Shown here one piece after another: positions 14,712 to 15,220 of a DNA stretch of 15,220 nt. How positions within the stretch are numbered: the first letter of the stretch is position 1; every line of letters starts with the position of its first letter. A program made the position numbers and the translations under genes. The notes beneath the pieces were generated by a model. It saw only the letters and a list, made by a program, of their open reading frames with translations. It made no database searches and was not told where the DNA came from. The stretch is taken from the NCBI GenBank assembly GCA_028716125.1, contig JAQUQK010000019.1, forward strand, positions 1-15,220, in the 5' to 3' direction. Source of the stretch: Thermoplasmatota archaeon (lineage in GTDB: Archaea; Thermoplasmatota; JAQUQK01).

Positions 14712-15220
14712 TTACTGCTTTCTCACTCCAACGACTATGCCCGCGAGTATCAGCACTACCAGCGCAAGAACTACAATGTACCAATACTTTGCCAGCATTC
14801 CGGCAAGCTGGCTTTGCAGTGTTTCTTGCGGTATGCTGTTTACGCTGTCGGCTGCCGAGTTGTAGTACTGCTCGCCTGCATCGGCCTTCCCGTTGCCGTT
14901 TTTATCAACAACAAGGTCTTGCTTGCCGTCCCCGTTGACGTCCGAGTATATCACTGGCGTCTTGGTATTATTTTGCATGTCGTAATATACATCCGCCTTG
15001 CCGTCGGCATTCGTGTCTATGAAGTACTCCGGCTTGCCGTCGTTGTCCATGTCCGCGGCATATGCTATGCCAGTCAGGATGTCCCTAATCGGGTCCCAGT
15101 ATATTGCAGGCACGTCGGACGAGCCGGTTCCCAGCAGGAACTCCAGCTTCTTGTCGGAGTTCAAGTCCACCGTCTTTATTGCGTGGGTGAAGTTAGACGA
15201 GCCTGGATACTCTATATAGT
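14712..15220 (-). CDS. Surface protein with EF-hand/dockerin-like Asp loops and C-terminal membrane anchor (partial)
   Basis: Only the last 168 residues are in the window. The frame is open to the right edge with no stop, so the true start lies outside; the GTG at 15170 is an internal codon. Five Asp/Asn-rich loops resemble the calcium-binding DxNxDGxxD motif of dockerins and thrombospondin type 3 repeats: DLNSDKKLEF, DMDNDGKPEYF, DTNADGKADVYY, DVNGDGKQDLVV and DKNGNGKADAGE. They are followed by a linker and a C-terminal helix (YWYIVVLALVVLILAGIVVG) with a short basic VRKQ tail, so the protein probably faces outward from a single membrane anchor. Calcium binding is inferred from the motif. 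The missing N-terminus presumably carries a signal peptide and possibly a catalytic or binding domain. Confidence 0.8.
   Translation of the reverse strand, partial: YIEYPGSSNFTHAIKTVDLNSDKKLEFLLGTGSSDVPAIYWDPIRDILTGIAYAADMDNDGKPEYFIDTNADGKADVYYDMQNNTKTPVIYSDVNGDGKQDLVVDKNGNGKADAGEQYYNSAADSVNSIPQETLQSQLAGMLAKYWYIVVLALVVLILAGIVVGVRKQ

Noticed and set aside
15168..15170. GTG at 15170 as the start of the calcium-loop surface protein
   Set aside because: The frame is open through 16 further codons to the window edge, no signal peptide follows the GTG, and it falls within a DLNSD-type loop.
1..15220. CRISPR arrays, insertion sequences, tRNA or rRNA genes
   Set aside because: No regularly spaced repeats, transposase motifs, terminal inverted repeats or cloverleaf-like stretches were seen. 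Intergenic gaps are mostly under 120 bases and the largest is about 155.

Overview
The window reads as chromosomal DNA of an archaeon. The evidence is an Sm-like protein gene followed by ribosomal protein eL37, a two-repeat archaeal tRNA-splicing endonuclease, an archaeal CDC48/VAT-type AAA+ ATPase, a TrmB-like regulator, a PGF-CTERM-like surface-protein tail, and promoters with TATA-like boxes about 25-30 bases before leaderless or near-leaderless starts. A small-genome lineage such as a Micrarchaeota/Diapherotrites-type DPANN archaeon fits the style, but the sequence alone does not prove the phylum. I see 16 protein genes, no RNA genes, no CRISPR array and no mobile element. No gene-free stretch exceeds about 155 bases. 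Only two genes lie on the + strand.

Layout from left to right. 6-453 (-): LSm then eL37, an RNA/translation pair. 534-1436 (-): membrane-anchored transglutaminase-like protein on a Tyr/Leu heptad stalk. 1548-2107 (+): a small basic protein and a cysteine-containing winged-helix regulator, convergent with a thioredoxin gene (2112-2504, -) whose promoter carries three phased copies of one heptamer. 2600-5075 (-): M18 aminopeptidase and an alpha/alpha-toroid protein, probably co-transcribed. 5147-8862 (-): four tightly packed genes (SIS-domain aminosugar enzyme, PIG-L deacetylase, two-helix membrane peptide, sodium:solute symporter). 8928-12278 (-): tRNA-splicing endonuclease and CDC48. 12432-15220 (-): two surface proteins, one a beta-propeller with three Ig-like domains, the other a run of Asp-rich calcium-type loops with a C-terminal membrane helix, cut by the right edge.

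The most coherent unit is 5147-8862. The genes overlap or abut by 1-4 bases, and one starts at TTG behind a GGAGG ribosome-binding site. I read it as an N-acetyl-aminosugar pathway: uptake by the symporter, removal of the acetyl group by the PIG-L enzyme, and isomerisation/deamination by the SIS enzyme. The two-helix peptide may be an accessory subunit of the symporter. The family assignments are strong; the pathway and the subunit role are inference. The other signals worth attention are the phased operator-like repeats before the thioredoxin gene, a 9-bp inverted repeat in the CDC48 leader with 30-bp centre-to-centre spacing, and the unusually regular tyrosine heptads.
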